From Cornus controversa (taxonomy: Eukaryota; Streptophyta; Magnoliopsida; Cornales; Cornaceae): a stretch of 64,000 nucleotides of DNA. Location: contig CM048852.1 of assembly GCA_026545225.1 (NCBI GenBank), positions 56,427,146 through 56,491,145 on the forward strand, given 5' to 3'. Under the pieces are notes generated by a model. The model had not been told where the DNA came from. It worked only from the letters and a program-made list of their open reading frames with translations, and did not search any database. A program made the translations under genes and the position numbers. Numbering within the stretch: position 1 is the first letter of the stretch; each line of letters begins with the position of its first letter. Below, in pieces: positions 23,301 through 33,800 of this stretch.

Positions 23301-26296
23301 TGTAAAAATCGTGACCATTTTGTTCGTTTTTTCGTCATTTTCATTTAATTGTCATATTAATGCTTTAAATGATTATTTATATATTTTAAATGTGAAATAC
23401 ATGTTTAGATAACATATTTAAGATTTGGAAAAAAATTTGGAGCGTTTGACAAAAATTGACTTTTTCGGATCCGGTCAACCCAAGAGCGCTGGCTTCGTGA
23501 GCCCAGAAAATTCAAAAGTGTCAGAATGACTTCAAATTCGTAGAGTAGCTTAAATAAAATATTTGACGTGCTACGGAATCGATTTCGTGTCAATCGAAGT
23601 TACAGAACTCCGAAAACGAGTCCGAGAATATTTAGAAAAAAATAATGAAATTGTTGTAAATAAGTATAGGTCATTTTATTATAAATAGGAAAAAGATGAT
23701 TCATCTCTTCTAGGGGTGCAACTTGGGTTGGGCAACCCGAGCCCAACCCGATTTTTTACAGGCTTGGATAACTATATTTACAATTAGGGTTGAGCTTGGA
23801 TTGAAAAATCTCAACCCAAATTTAATTAGAGTTGGACTTGGGTTGAGGTGCCAACAACCCGAGCTCAACCCAAACTCGAATTGTAATATTATTTTTATGC
23901 ATATTTTTTATTTTAAATATATTATATATAATATTCAAATTATGATAACCTTTTTCTTTTCAACTTCCTTTATTTAAATATTAATTTATTGTATGTTAAC
24001 ACTTTGAATAATTAATTTCCTAAAAATTTGTTTGTAATTTTTTAGAAATTTGCATTAAGTTCTTAATTTTTTTTGTGTTTAGAAGTACTCTAATGTGAAA
24101 CTTATCAAAAATCACTTTAAATTTTCAACATAAGGATTAGTGATATAGATAACCCAAATTTTTAACCCGAAATCTCAACCCAAGTTACAAACCGAGTTTA
24201 AAAATTTAAGGATGGGTTGGGCTAGGGTTGAGTAGTTAGGATTGGAAGTAAGATTATGGTTGAGTTAGGGTTGAACATTTCATATGTAAGGTTGAGCCCG
24301 AGTTATACCTTTAACCCGTCCAACCCGCCTGAGTTGCAGCCCTAATCTCTTCATTCTACATTTCCAACAGCCGTGAGGGACACACACACAGACACATACA
24401 TCTACACACATATATAGCTTCATCTTCTTCCCTTCTTCATCAATTTAGAGGGATTTCGGGTGAAAATTTGAGTTCATTGAAAAAGGAAGAAACGATCTAC
24501 GCGACTAGGGGTCAAGTTTGATCGGTCCAGAATCGATTTCCAAGAAAGTTAACTTTTTGAGTGAAGTAAGGAATAGCTTGAAACTATAGTTATTAAGGTA
24601 GGAGGTGTGTGTTGTGTCTTACATTTCAAGTTTAATTTCATATTTTTAGCATAAAATTGATGTATTTATGTTACATATGATAATATGAGATTTTGTAGAT
24701 TAATTGTTGGATTTAATTGATGATATATGTCTCATTGAATTGAAAATGGTTGATAGATGTTATTGAATGCATGAATTGCTTATATGTGCAAGTTGAGGTA
24801 TAATTGCATATGTGGAATTTTAGTGAATTTATTGAAAAACTTGATTTTGGAAATTTAATGTATATTTGTGTCATTATGAATTGTTGAATGACATGCTATA
24901 ATGGATATAAGGCATGTATTGAGTGCAATGCATCCAAATATGCGAATGTACGTGTAAAACGTGAAATATTTTGTGTTTGTAATGAATGCTCAGGAATGAC
25001 TCATAGAAAATAGAAGAGGAAAACATCCTCTTTGGGGTTGAAAGTCCTCTACCTTGTGCAAGTGGGTGGTGATTGGACGGGTTAGTAGTCCGAAATAGCT
25101 AAATAAATTAAGATGTGGGACTTTAGTACATGTCTTGTGGGTGTGGTATGAGTGTGAGTTCAATTTCGAGTACAATGTGATTTTGTGTTGAACTATGTGA
25201 AGTAACGTGACTTATGCGAAGTAAGTGGAATTGTTGATAAATTCGAATGTATCATATGTTATAGATATGATGGGTTGTGAAATAAAGCATGTTGTGAATT
25301 GTGGTTGACAAATGCATTTGATGTGTAAGCAGTGAAAATGAACGTATAACTTTGACTAAAATGCTAGGAAGCATGACACGTAGCTAAACTATGCATTAAT
25401 ATTACTTTTATGCAATTATATAAAATATAGACTTGGATGGATTACACAACATATTACTTTGAGCCGTTGAACTTGCTCATCCCCTTACATTAACATTTTC
25501 AGGACATAACAAGGAAATGATGGATGGTGAGCAATGATGATATGGATTCGGAGTCTTAAAACTCATTCTCTTGTTATTTTTGCTATTTAGCACGTCCGGG
25601 ATGTGGACTTAGTGTATATTGATATGTGTATGAAAACTTAGACTTTAATATGTTGTCTTTATAATTCAAGAACATGTTGTAGTTGTATTTATAATCTTAT
25701 ACGTTATACGCACATTTTAAACAAGATTAATGTTTGATGTTGCAAATGATGAACTCTCATTTATGTCTATTTTTTCACATGTATGAACTTGTAAGAATAG
25801 TTGTGTTGATGAATTAGTGAGGTGAGGACCAGGAATGATGGTTTACAATTACATTAATGTCCATTTATGTATGAATGGTGTCCTTAAAATTTGATTTAGA
25901 CATGTATATGTTGTTACAGTTGTTGATGAATATACTCCAGGAACATGTCACTTTGAGCAGACTAAAAATTCACTTTAAGCTTGCTGAAAGTCCACTTTAA
26001 GGCTGGTGAAAAAGACATAATGAAATAAGTGTTTTTAGAGCACTTCTTCAATCGACTGAAACAGTAATTTCAGCCTGCTGAAAAAAGCTGAACCTGAATA
26101 TAGCCCACAACTAATTGAAAAATAAGAGTGAGGTTGGTTATGTGTATGTGTGGCTATGTGTGGGTCCATTGAGATGAGTGTTACAGAATTGTGCGTACGT
26201 AATAATGTGTACATAATAAAAAAAATTTCGCGATATTGAGGTGATTTATTACTTAATCACCCTCAATTTCTGGGAGTTGGGAATCAGGGCGTGACA
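23301..26296 (+). mobile_element. solo LTR, probably Ty3/gypsy, interrupted by a MITE
   Basis: A retrotransposon fossil. It begins TGTAAAAATCGTGACC and ends GGGCGTGACA, with TG...CA termini, and has a perfect 5-bp target duplication CTTAA at 23296-23300 and 26297-26301. Without the inserted MITE the LTR is about 2.35 kb. A promoter-like TATAAATAGG is at about 23681. There is no internal region, primer-binding site or second LTR, so it is a solo LTR left by recombination between LTRs. The long length and GTGACA end suggest a chromovirus-type gypsy element, but this is inference. Age cannot be dated without a partner LTR. It is old enough to have received the hAT MITE. Confidence 0.75.
23711..24344. 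mobile_element. hAT-type MITE, family A copy 2, nested in solo LTR
   Basis: A 634-bp element with a perfect 8-bp duplication ATCTCTTC (23703-23710 and 24345-24352). The left end is TAGGGGTGCAACTTGGGTTG and the right end is GAGTTGCAGCCCTA. The termini are inverted repeats, with AACCC/GGGTT-rich subterminal regions. It is non-coding and closely related to the copy at 16916. It inserted just downstream of the LTR's TATA-like box, so it is younger than the LTR. Confidence 0.88.
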
Positions 26297-26997
26297 CTTA
26301 ACTTATTCCTAACTAAAATATTTTGAGTTATCAAATAACACATTAAACACTAAAAATTGCTCTAAAAAATTTCACTACCTAATTTTCAATTTGATCAAAC
26401 AACACCTTAATTTGAGAGACTCTTTGTAGCGCTCTATTTTTTTTCTTTTAAATATTTCAAATTCATTGAAAACTGTTTTTAAAACAAAACCAAACAAGCC
26501 CCCTTTCACTTTATTTGATATATATATTTTTATTTCTTTGCCTTATTTTTCATTTCCCCATTTTTTAGGTTAATTGCATAAATCCCCTTGAACAATAAAC
26601 AATTTGTATATGATACTATACTAATTTTTTTACCAATAACCACCACAAAGTCTACTTGTTTTTGTACTTCATCGTTTTATGTTAAGCTATTGCTAATTGC
26701 AAAGTTCTCAAAAACTATAAAAAAAAATACATATTATCCCATATTCACCTTTTCTTTTGATAATTTTCAAAACATATCTTCCTCTTCCCGTTACTAATTG
26801 ACCTATACACATCTAGAGGTTGGAAGTTCGAATTTGCTTGCAAGAATAACTCATAATTTTTTTTTTATTTTTTTTATTTTGTGATAATGGGATGAGTTCG
26901 AATTCACTTGCAAGAAGAACTCTTTTTTTTTTTGTGAGAATGAGATGACAACTGTATGCACTTGACAGTGGAATATGAGGTGCTTTTAGAAACCTAA

Positions 26998-28992
26998 GAG
27001 CATCTCCCGCAGCATCTCTAAATTTAGTTATCCAGATTTAAATTTTGTGCAGCCACGTCAGCATTTAAGCCAGCCACGTCAGCATTTAAGCCAGCCACAT
27101 CAGCATGTCAGGATCTCCAGAATTTGACTCCACAACAACTTCTCCAGATTCCGCTAGCTAAAAATAATAATATTTTAATATTTTTTTAATTAAAATTTAA
27201 TTTAATATTTTTTTATGTACTAGAGTATTTAAGTTATGTTACATTTTTTTGCTTTTAAAATGTTACGAAATATTATACAATAAAATCTTGATTATGAAAT
27301 TATTTTTTGTACAAAAATATTTTTCACCCAATACAATTTAAGTTAAAATGATACAAAATCTATTATGGATTAAATAAAAATAACATAAGTTAAAACATTA
27401 CAATATCCATTATGGATTAAACAAAAAGAACAAGTCCTATGGAATGTTAGGTGGGCCAGCGCGTGCATCTATCTTCATCAATATCTCCTGTTGTTTTTTG
27501 ATAAGCCATGTTCTCCATGCTTCTGTTGGCACTGAATTTGAATTTTTTAGCATCAGCTCATCTTCTCGGATATTTGGTTAGTGTCTTACTAACTCCCTTT
27601 GTCTTTCAATCTCTTTTAGTTTTGTCTCCAAAATACAACCGGTCCTATCGTTAAGTTTGGATGTTGCTTGCATAAAACTGTCACAGTATGAAGCTTGTAA
27701 GTTGCCAAAATCTGGTTGTTTTTTCTTATTTTGGGTTTGCTTCGCCGCTTTGCGTCCTGTTGGTCGATTTAATGGTTGAGATTCAATAATACCGAGTGAA
27801 TCTTCTGACATGTTGAATTGTGCCGATCCTTCGCAACGACTAAAATCGTACCCTACATTATTTGATGGAGTTGATGGGTTTGAGCAAGCAACAGGCTCGT
27901 TAATATTGATTCCAGTACTCCTCTTCTTCGCACTCATAATTTTAGATTTGTTTTTTCCTTGTTCGAGAGAATATGTATGTCATTTTGAACAATTTTTCAA
28001 AATGTTCCAACAATTATAAAGTTTAAAGTCCTCATTCATAGTGACATGATAAAGATGTTGAGCTGATGTGATGTAATCTAATTAAATCATTGCACAATAA
28101 TTATAACCGAATTATTTAAAATAATTACTTATTAAAAAATAATAAAGTAAATTATTTAATTAAAATAATTAACTTACCATATTATGATTGTTGAAGCCAC
28201 TGCTCTGATTCGTTTCAACTGCATTCAAGCATCCAGACCATTTGTTAATTTTTTCTTGAATGGTGGACCAACGATTACTCAAACCGCAGTCATTTCGAGC
28301 AGTTGGTGTTCCAAGTTATTTTTGAAATTCTACGAGAATTTTTTCCCATAATGTTGACTTCGATTGATCTGCACCAATCATCGAATCATTGCTAACTTCC
28401 ATCTATGCATTGCACAGAGCCACATCTTCGGCGATGGACCAATTGGGCATTCGAGGAATGGGTTACTTTCGAGAAGGTCTGACATTACTGGATTATGGCA
28501 ATTCGGGTGAATAAAACGGCGTTGGTTGAGTATATGAAAATTGGGAATTGCCACCATAATATTCATAAGATTGGTCGAATGATAAAAAATCATCATTTGA
28601 TAAAGGGTTGAAATGTGGTGATGTAGAATTCATGAAATTAGATTTTGTAACAAAAAAAAAAGCTAAGATTGAAAAAATAATGATTTCTAGGGTTCAAGAG
28701 GAGAAAATATAGATAATTGGTTGTAAGATGAATGAATGTAGGAGTTGTTGTATTTATAGAGGTGAAAAAAAAAAAAATTTTTTTATTAATAGAGCCGTTT
28801 GGAATAGTGCCAAACGGTTCTATACAACACATGTTTTTTTTAAAAAATTAATATCGTTGCAACGGTCACATGATCATTTTATATTCAAATTGGACACGTG
28901 ACGTGACGTGAAGGTAGGTTGCATTTTCTTAGTTACATTTAACTAAGCTCTTGGACCTCATATTGCAACTTTGCATGCTGTTGGAGTTGCTC
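26998..28992. mobile_element. PIF/Harbinger deletion derivative
   Basis: About 2.0 kb flanked by TAA target duplications (26995-26997 and 28993-28995). The left end is GAGCATCTCCCGCAGC and the right end is TGCTGTTGGAGTTGCTC, imperfect inverted repeats typical of plant PIF/Harbinger elements. It retains a decayed Myb/SANT-like accessory ORF on the minus strand, but I see no DDE transposase. It therefore looks like an internally deleted, non-autonomous copy. Confidence 0.8.
27578..28633 (-). pseudogene. Myb/SANT-like ORF of PIF/Harbinger, decayed
   Basis: It starts at the ATG at 28633 (MNSTSPHFNPLSND). After about 45 codons a stop follows at LPxx. A shifted frame then continues WSIAEDVALCNAWMEV...STLWEKILVEF, which is the Trp-spaced SANT/trihelix signature of PIF/Harbinger ORF1 and of host genes annotated as glutathione S-transferase T3-like. 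The 3' part at 27578-27937 reads RPTGRKAAKQTQNKKK, matching the basic NAM-associated C-terminal region of the same family. Stops, a frame change and an intron-like gap separate the pieces, so it is broken. Confidence 0.65.
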
Positions 28993-29519
28993 TAACATTA
29001 CCATCATCAACATAAAAGAAGAAAAAAAAGATGGTGAGACTGTTTGCAAACTTTTAAAGACTGCGAGGGTTAATTTTAAAAAAAACTGTAAAAAAAAGTT
29101 ATACTTTTATCTTTTAGAACTATCAAGTCCTACTTATCAAATAATAATAAAAATACTATTAAGCTCATGAACACCTCTGTGAACAAGCTCGTCAATTAAC
29201 TCATTTTAACCTTGTAAATATATATAATATACATCGACACTATATAACTATACTTGTGTATGTCTACAGTAATGCATTCAGAATCGTTAAAGTTAGATAA
29301 AATAATTTTAAATTATGAATAGACAAAAATATTTTGGACGAAATTTAAATATAACATGTATAACTGTATACGTTTAAGCCCATTTCATTTGAAGTTAAAA
29401 TATTTGATCCATTTAAATAAAACATTAAGCCAATCCTACCCAAATCGCTTCATTGACTTTAAAAAATAAAAACCCAATAGCTCAGGCCCATCCTATATGT
29501 TAACCGTAACCTAGTCTCA

Positions 29520-29627
29520 CATTTTCAACCAGCCGCCACGGCCAAGGCGATAAAGCTTCCTTCTCGGCGGTCGGAGGACCAGTCACCGGCGAATGTAATG
29601 TTACACGATGCTCCGTCAGTGCTGAAG
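29520..29627 (+). promoter_or_regulatory. putative non-coding first exon of SPC24 with short uORF
   Basis: A GC-richer stretch typical of a plant leader. It ends GCTGAAG before a possible donor GTTAGC at 29628. An acceptor TATCTAACAG ends at 30841, 57 nt before the SPC24 start codon. If spliced, an ATG at 29598 opens a 10-codon uORF (MLHDAPSVLK) whose TGA stop is formed right at the junction. This is inferred from splice signals only. Confidence 0.4.
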
Positions 29628-29698
29628 GTTAGCTATCCCTCCCATACACATCTGATTTCAAAAATCTGAACTCATCCTCTCTCATCCCGTGTCAATGG

Positions 29699-30007
29699 TA
29701 GACCTGCAACTCTCCAAGTGCCTTTTGATGGCAGAATTCATGGAGATCGGAGATCGATAGTGATGATCGAAATCTCAACGCATTGAAACGATTAGGTTCG
29801 AGCATATATATATATATGCTCAGATGTCTAATTTGTTTCTAAATTTCTGCTTATATGTGCGTGATTGTGTGTGTATATTTGTGTATTTGTAAACGAGTTT
29901 CGAGCCTGCCTCGAAATGCTCGTGAAAGGTACCAAACCGAGTTCTGACATTGTAGCAGGAGCTCGGCTCGAGTTGAGCGCCTATCGGCTCGGCTGTTTGC
30001 AGCCCTA
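29699..30007. mobile_element. possible degenerate hAT MITE in SPC24 leader intron
   Basis: The left end is TAGACCTGCAAC. The right end is GTTTGCAGCCCTA, the reverse complement of TAGGGCTGCAAAC. The flanking octamers GTCAATGG and GTTAATGA agree at 6 of 8 positions. The interior has GGCTCG/GAGC motifs. The ends resemble family A but the body does not. Confidence 0.4.
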
Positions 30008-30202
30008 GTTAATGAATAAAATATGGTAGGTTTGTTTATCATCCTATAAAATGAAAAGTATGAGATTTTTTTAAATTCCTCCTTAATTTTATTCTAACAG
30101 GTAGATGTAATTTTTTTATAATTCAGGGTATTTTGTGCAATTAACTCTTACTTTTCTTCCTTTCGAATGGTTCTAATTTATCCTTTACTCCCACCACCCT
30201 CA

Positions 30203-30680
30203 GGCTTCGTTTGGATTGAGGGATTTGGAAGGATAAGGAGAGAAAAGAAAGGAGAGGATAGGGGATGTTGTGTTTGGGTGAGTATTTTTAAAAGAAAAGA
30301 AAGGATAAGGAGGGATAAGGAGAGATAGCAATCCCTCCTTATCCCTCAATTGCAATCCTCCCAAAAATGAGAAGATTGGGAGGGAAAGGATTGAAACTTA
30401 AGTATAAGTTTTATAATACCAAAATTGACCTCAATATTTTAACACATAAAATTCTTATACTCTTCCATAAACTTAAGTAAAAGGGTATGTTAGTAATTTG
30501 ATTGTTATCCTTTCTTTTCTTTTCTCTATCCAAACAAAATTACTATCTTTTCCTTTCTTTTCTCTCCTGTTTATCCAAACATGAATAGAGGTTATTGCTA
30601 TCCTCTCCTCTCCTCTCCTTTCTCTCATAACTAATGTTATCATCTCCTTTCTTTTCTCTCCACTTTATCCAAACGGTCCC
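30203..30680. mobile_element. Tourist/PIF-type MITE in SPC24 leader region
   Basis: A 478-bp element. The left end is GGCTTCGTTTGGAT and the right end is ATCCAAACGGTCCC. The 3-bp duplication is TCA on both sides (30200-30202 and 30681-30683). The interior is rich in AAGGATAAGGAG and CTCCTTTC mirror tracts, so it could fold into a long hairpin. Confidence 0.75.
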
Positions 30681-30898
30681 TCAGTTTCTACTGAAAGCAG
30701 GAATCACAATTCTCGGATTCATAAAATCTAGACAAAATCAAAGGTATGCTTATACATACATAAGTTATCTTGTCTAATTAACCATAGACCGATCATCACA
30801 GATCAGTACGATAATATATATATTAATTTTGTATCTAACAGTGAAGGGCAAAAACCCTAGACTGCTTCAAAGGACGATCGAACACGAATAGTCTCAAA

Positions 30899-33800
30899 AT
30901 GGGTGAGTTTTCGAGGAATACCGATATGAAGGAGCTGATTTCTTTTAGCAACGATCTCGTTGAGGTCCTGAAGGACGAAAAGGACATCAACGACTTGTCT
31001 CAGTTTTTGGGAAAATCCGAGGCTCTTCAATCACAATGCGATGCGGATTACAGCGAAGTCCAGAGTTTGATTCAAGGTTCCTTTTGATATCTATACATTA
31101 TACATTCATGCATGTGTTGTAGCTATATAACTACTACTTAGGAGTTGAGTTTAGTGGTGAAAGTTGTAGTTATATAGGCTTCCTGGGAAGTTGCATTTGG
31201 GTTAGCAGCAGCTAGGTTTTTGCATTCGTCTTTGCGTGATAACTATTCTTGTGCTTTCATCTGGCTTATATTCCTTTGTGGTTTTCCTTTTATCTTTATA
31301 TTCATGATATTGCACAAAACCACTTGAAAGTTTTAGTAATTATTCCAGTATTAAGGCCGTCTAAGTTATTAACAAGATAACTTTTTATATGTATACATCT
31401 GTGTTCGTGTGTGTTTCTAGATATATATATACACATATGGGATTGAGTTTAGTGGTAAAAGTTATTGGTATATACTATAGGCGCTTTGAGAAGCTCAATT
31501 TGCTTCAGCAGTAGATAAGTTTGTGCAAGTTTTAATATTCTTGTGTTTTCATATGACTTGTACACTTGATTTGTCATTTTAGATTTTATATTCATGAAAT
31601 TACACAAAACCACTTCATATTTAGTAATTGTTCTAGTTACTAAAGTTATGTAAGTTCATATTAGCTTTGTTTTGTATTATCAATGTCCTTCAATTTAATT
31701 AAGGCAAGTTCAGTTAATGCATTAGTTCTGTTTTGTATTATCAATGTACTTCAATTTAATTGAGGCAATCTGTTAATGCAATAGACATTTCAAAGTTTAA
31801 TTAAGCCTTGATTGTCCCGGGGGGGGGGGGGGGGGGGGGGTGCAATTTCTCTCCTGTCAAGTTGTTGAATTTATGGCCCGCTGTAAATATTTACTTCCAT
31901 GTATATACAAATTGTTTAACCTTCCAAAAAAAAAAAAAGTTTGTTGAATTTATGCTTGTTTCAAGTAGGATCTATAAGTGTTGTTTTAGGCTTAAATGAA
32001 TGAATCTCTTTGTGGTTGTGTGGATTAACTTGATTAACCCGCCCCATAAATGCAAATGAGATAACTGACCACGTTGTTAGGATTGCTTTGTTTCTTTTTA
32101 ATAATTTAGTTAGACTAAACTAACTAATTGGAAAAAAGTCATTTAAGGTGGTTAGGATGATTAAATAGAAAATGTTTTACAATTGTTCTATTTGGGCATC
32201 TATTGATTTTTTTGCGAAGAGAGAAAAACAAGAGAGGATATTTGAGGACAAGATGTTATATTAACTGGTTTTGAGGATAAAATAAGGTGACTTACTCCCA
32301 TTTGGCTTTGACTAAGAAGCATTCAAAATAACTTTATTCATGATTGGGATAAGCTCTGGACCTTGAATTGAGAGAAATGACCCAAATGCGACGATTCTTG
32401 GTTGTAATCAATAGAGATGGAATAAAAAAGTTATCCAACTGCACAAAGGTTCCACCATGACACTTTGTGTAGCTGTCCACGACCCTTTATTAATGTCGCT
32501 AAGTTGAATTTTGAAGATTCTCTCTTGCAAATCAGGGCATCTGGGATTTGGTCCATTTTGAGGCATTTGCATGTATAATGTTAGAAAATTCTCTTCTTAT
32601 ATCAAGCACAAAGATGGAAGTTTTCTTAGGCTGAACTTTCAGCTCTCTACTGGCTTTGTAGAAGCTATAAGCATAGGATTATCCAATATTATCCTTGAAG
32701 GGGATTAATTGAATGTGATCAAGAAGGGAATAGGAAACATCTTTAGTCCTTTTCTAACATATTCCCTTCATGATCAGAGGCTTAAAGTTGGACACTTGGA
32801 CCACAGTTTATATTAGAATCTGAAGATTTCTAGTGTGAACATATTTGTCAGGAGAGACCAACTTGATTCTGAGTAGGAACTGTAGGATGGGACACTTTTA
32901 TTCCTTCATAAGAAGCTCTTAGTGTGGGCTTATTGTAGTTTGGTCATCTTGTTCTCACCCTTTATTTATTTATTTTAGAATGGAGATTTCTGGGGCTTTA
33001 TGTCCCTTTCCTTAGGTATGCACTAGGCGTATTCATATATTAAAAAATATCAAATTCAAGCCAGCTTATCCCTTGATGCCCTCACTGTTGAGTGTGAATC
33101 TCAGTCATTTTAATTGTCGTCCTTTTTTTTTAATTTAAATTTAGATGAATCTTCAAACAAAATCTGCAATTTATGGTCCATCAACTTGAACCACAGCTTC
33201 AATCTGACACAAAATTTTAATGCCTTCACAGACATATTTATTGTGGAAGATCTTTGATGCCATGCCATATTGTTGACCAGTTATTATATTTACCAGATTA
33301 TCAAAAAAAGATAGATGCATGCAAGCAGAAAACAAATGAGGCAAAATTGGGAGTTGTTCCAGATGCAAAAATAGACTTACTTCAAAAGGACTTGGAAGAA
33401 GAACTTCAAAGAGAACATTTGCTTAGGGAAGAGCTTAGATAAGTATTTTGTTAGTTTCAGTTGTACGTTTTTTGAGATTCTTGGTTGTATTTCATTGGTG
33501 TTGATTGGTGATTTGTCTCCAATTGCATCAACACAGCTATCACTGATGAAATTAATGATATGGAACACCAAAGGGTGTCCATTGAAGAACGAAGGCAACT
33601 GCTGAAGAAAGTTGAGCAAGATGAGCTCAGAGCACAGTGAGTATATGGCCAAAAACTTGATACAAGCATTTAAGCATTATCTTTTTATGCTGCACATTGA
33701 ATGTCTTTCATGTTCTTAAAATTCCATATAAGTTCAGATGTCCTTGTATTTATGCCCAGAATTTTAAGGTAACAGAGTGATGGTTAATAATCTAGAGTAC

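Noticed and set aside
26806-26940. Two GAAGTTCGAATT/GAGTTCGAATT B-box-like stretches
   Set aside because: They may be SINE tails, but there is no A box, defined ends or duplication to support an element.
33439-33470. GT donor just after the exon 2 end of SPC24 as a normal GT-AG intron
   Set aside because: Using it places TAA in frame and gives the wrong phase with the CAG acceptor at 33536.
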